A DNA stretch of 33,798 nucleotides from Candidatus Altimarinota bacterium (GTDB taxonomy: Bacteria > Patescibacteriota > Gracilibacteria > BD1-5 > UBA6164), in assembly GCA_026988025.1 (NCBI GenBank), contig JALSMB010000071.1, forward strand, positions 1 to 33,798, read 5' to 3'. Below, one piece after another: positions 32,581-33,798 of this stretch. The notes under the pieces were generated by a model that had not been told where the DNA came from, searched no databases, and saw only the letters and a program-made list of their open reading frames with translations. Position 1 is the first letter of the stretch. Each line of letters starts with the position of its first letter. Made by a program: the position numbers and the translations under genes.

Positions 32581-33351
32581 ATGTGAAGAGGTCCAGTTGT
32601 TGCTAAGAGAAGAGATGCAGTTAATGCTGTTAAATGAAAAGTTTTTGCAATTCATGCAAAACTTATTGCTATAGCTGCTCAAAAATGAGCAGATCCAGAT
32701 ATGAATGCTTCTTTACATGCTGCTATAGTGAAGGCAAAAAAAGAATGAGTTCCAAATGAAAATATTGATAGGGCAGTTAAAAAGGGTAGTGGTGCTGATA
32801 AATCAGCTGCACAAATAGAACAAATAACTTATGAATGATATGCTCCTGGTTGAGTTGCTGTTATGGCTACAGTTTTAACTGACAATAAAAATAGAACTGT
32901 AGCAAATATAAGACATATTTTTAGTAAATATAGTTGAACTATGGGTGAAACTTGATCTGTGTCATGGATGTTTCATAGAAAATGAGTTATTTTTATAGAC
33001 CCTGCTAAACATAGCTATGATTCTATAGAAGAGACTATATTTGAAACAAATGCTGAAGATGTAATAGTTGAAAAAGATTATATTAAAGTTTTAACAAGTT
33101 TGGAAGATTTTAATGAAGTTGAAAAATTTTTAGAAGATAAATGAATTGAATTTATAGAAGCAAAAATTGATTTTGTTCCTGATAATGAGGTTGAGGTAAC
33201 TGATTTTGATAAAGCTTTAAAAATAAAAAAAATGATAGAAGCTTTTAATGATGATGAAGATATTTCAGAAGTTGCAACTAATGAGATAATAGCAGACGAA
33301 TTAGATAAAGAAGTGGAAGAGTTTATTGAAAAAAATACATTTAGAAGTTAA
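32581..33351 (+). CDS. YebC/TACO1-family protein
   Basis: MGRGPVVAKRRDAVNAVKGKVFAIHAKLIAIAAQKGADPDMNASLHAAIVKAKKEGVPNENIDRAVKKGSG...[50 protein letters not shown]. Confidence 0.93.
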
Positions 33352-33354
33352 AAA

Positions 33355-33383
33355 GATACTGGTTTTAAACTAGTATTTTTTTA
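33355..33383 (+). terminator. Terminator after the YebC-family gene
   Basis: gatactggttttaaactagtatttttt. Confidence 0.7.
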
Positions 33384-33388
33384 CTATT

Positions 33389-33421
33389 AAAAAAAGATAA
33401 TCTTTCGATTATCCTTTTTTA
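33389..33421 (-). terminator. Terminator of rpmG
   Basis: aaaaaagataatctttcgattatcctttttt. Confidence 0.75.
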
Positions 33422-33591
33422 ATTTCTTTCATTTTTAAAACTTCGTGTTTTCTAGTTACTTTATTGTATTTTCTTAGAGTAGGTCCTTTAGTTCCAGCTT
33501 CATAATTCTTTTTTTGAATATTAGTTGTATGAACCATGTTTCCAGTTTCAGTAGAATAGAAAGCAACGTAAGTTCTTTTACCTTTAGCCAT
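33409..33591 (-). CDS. rpmG: Ribosomal protein bL33
   Basis: MAKGKRTYVAFYSTETGNMVHTTNIQKKNYEAGTKGPTLRKYNKVTRKHEVLKMKEIKKG. Confidence 0.85.
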   Translation of the reverse strand: MAKGKRTYVAFYSTETGNMVHTTNIQKKNYEAGTKGPTLRKYNKVTRKHEVLKMKEIKKG

Positions 33592-33676
33592 CTTTGCTTA
33601 TTTTAAAATATAAATTGTTTTTTTACTGAGTGATTATATAAAAAAAGTGTTTATATGCAAATTTTTTTAACTAAAA

Positions 33677-33719
33677 AATAGTTTTGTTATATAGCAACTT
33701 GCTATATAACAAAACTATT
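33677..33719. repeat. Perfect 21-bp inverted repeat with a 1-nt centre
   Basis: aatagttttgttatatagcaa-c-ttgctatataacaaaactatt. Confidence 0.95.
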
Positions 33720-33798
33720 GATATTTTTATGAAGAGAAAAATCTCCTTTTTGATTTCTCTTCAATTTGTTTTTATTTTATCCTATATGTAGAATTTCG

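Noticed and set aside
1-33798. CRISPR arrays, tRNA or rRNA genes
   Set aside because: No spaced direct repeats, cloverleaf/TTCGA-type T-loop signature or rRNA motifs recognised by eye; a tRNAscan/Infernal run would be decisive.

Overview
This 33.8 kb, very AT-rich window reads coherently only if TGA is translated as glycine (NCBI code 25). It therefore most likely comes from a Candidatus Absconditabacteria (SR1) or Gracilibacteria genome. The supplied standard-code ORF track is mostly TGA-chopped fragments plus spurious antisense ORFs. Re-reading all frames with TGA=Gly and TAA/TAG as stops gives about 30 nearly contiguous genes. From left to right: (i) 1-3990, a decaying mosaic surface/RHS locus with a duplicated SdrD-B-like domain, a duplicated short secreted-protein module, a (TA)11-containing membrane ORF and a headless RHS gene; (ii) a wHTH-like protein (minus), a HIT protein (minus), TyrRS, a cNMP-binding protein (minus), a TtcA-like PP-loop protein (minus), a FecR-like secreted protein, a Cys-tailed thioredoxin-like protein (minus), bL25 (minus), a PP2C-like/TM/propeller protein (minus) and MurA; (iii) a truncated atypical kinase and hypothetical neighbours, then a DapB-like gene with no TGA codons; (iv) a PrsW-like protease, a SAM-I-like riboswitch with terminator and metK, a TraB-like protein (minus) and a VirB2/TrbC-like protein; (v) a PilN/PilO/PilC plus four-pilin operon; (vi) HU, an anti-sigma-like HATPase, an FtsQ-like protein (minus), RbfA (minus), bS21, a U32 peptidase, a 97-aa lipoprotein with an ApbE flavinylation-like motif followed by apbE, a YebC-family protein and bL33 (minus). 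The most interesting leads are the mini-flavolipoprotein/ApbE pair, the TGA-free gene, the thioredoxin-like protein that lost its CxxC but has a Cys-rich tail, the mosaic RHS locus, and palindromic REP-like elements embedded in frame in two unrelated ORFs. All family calls come from motif recognition by eye; no searches were run.
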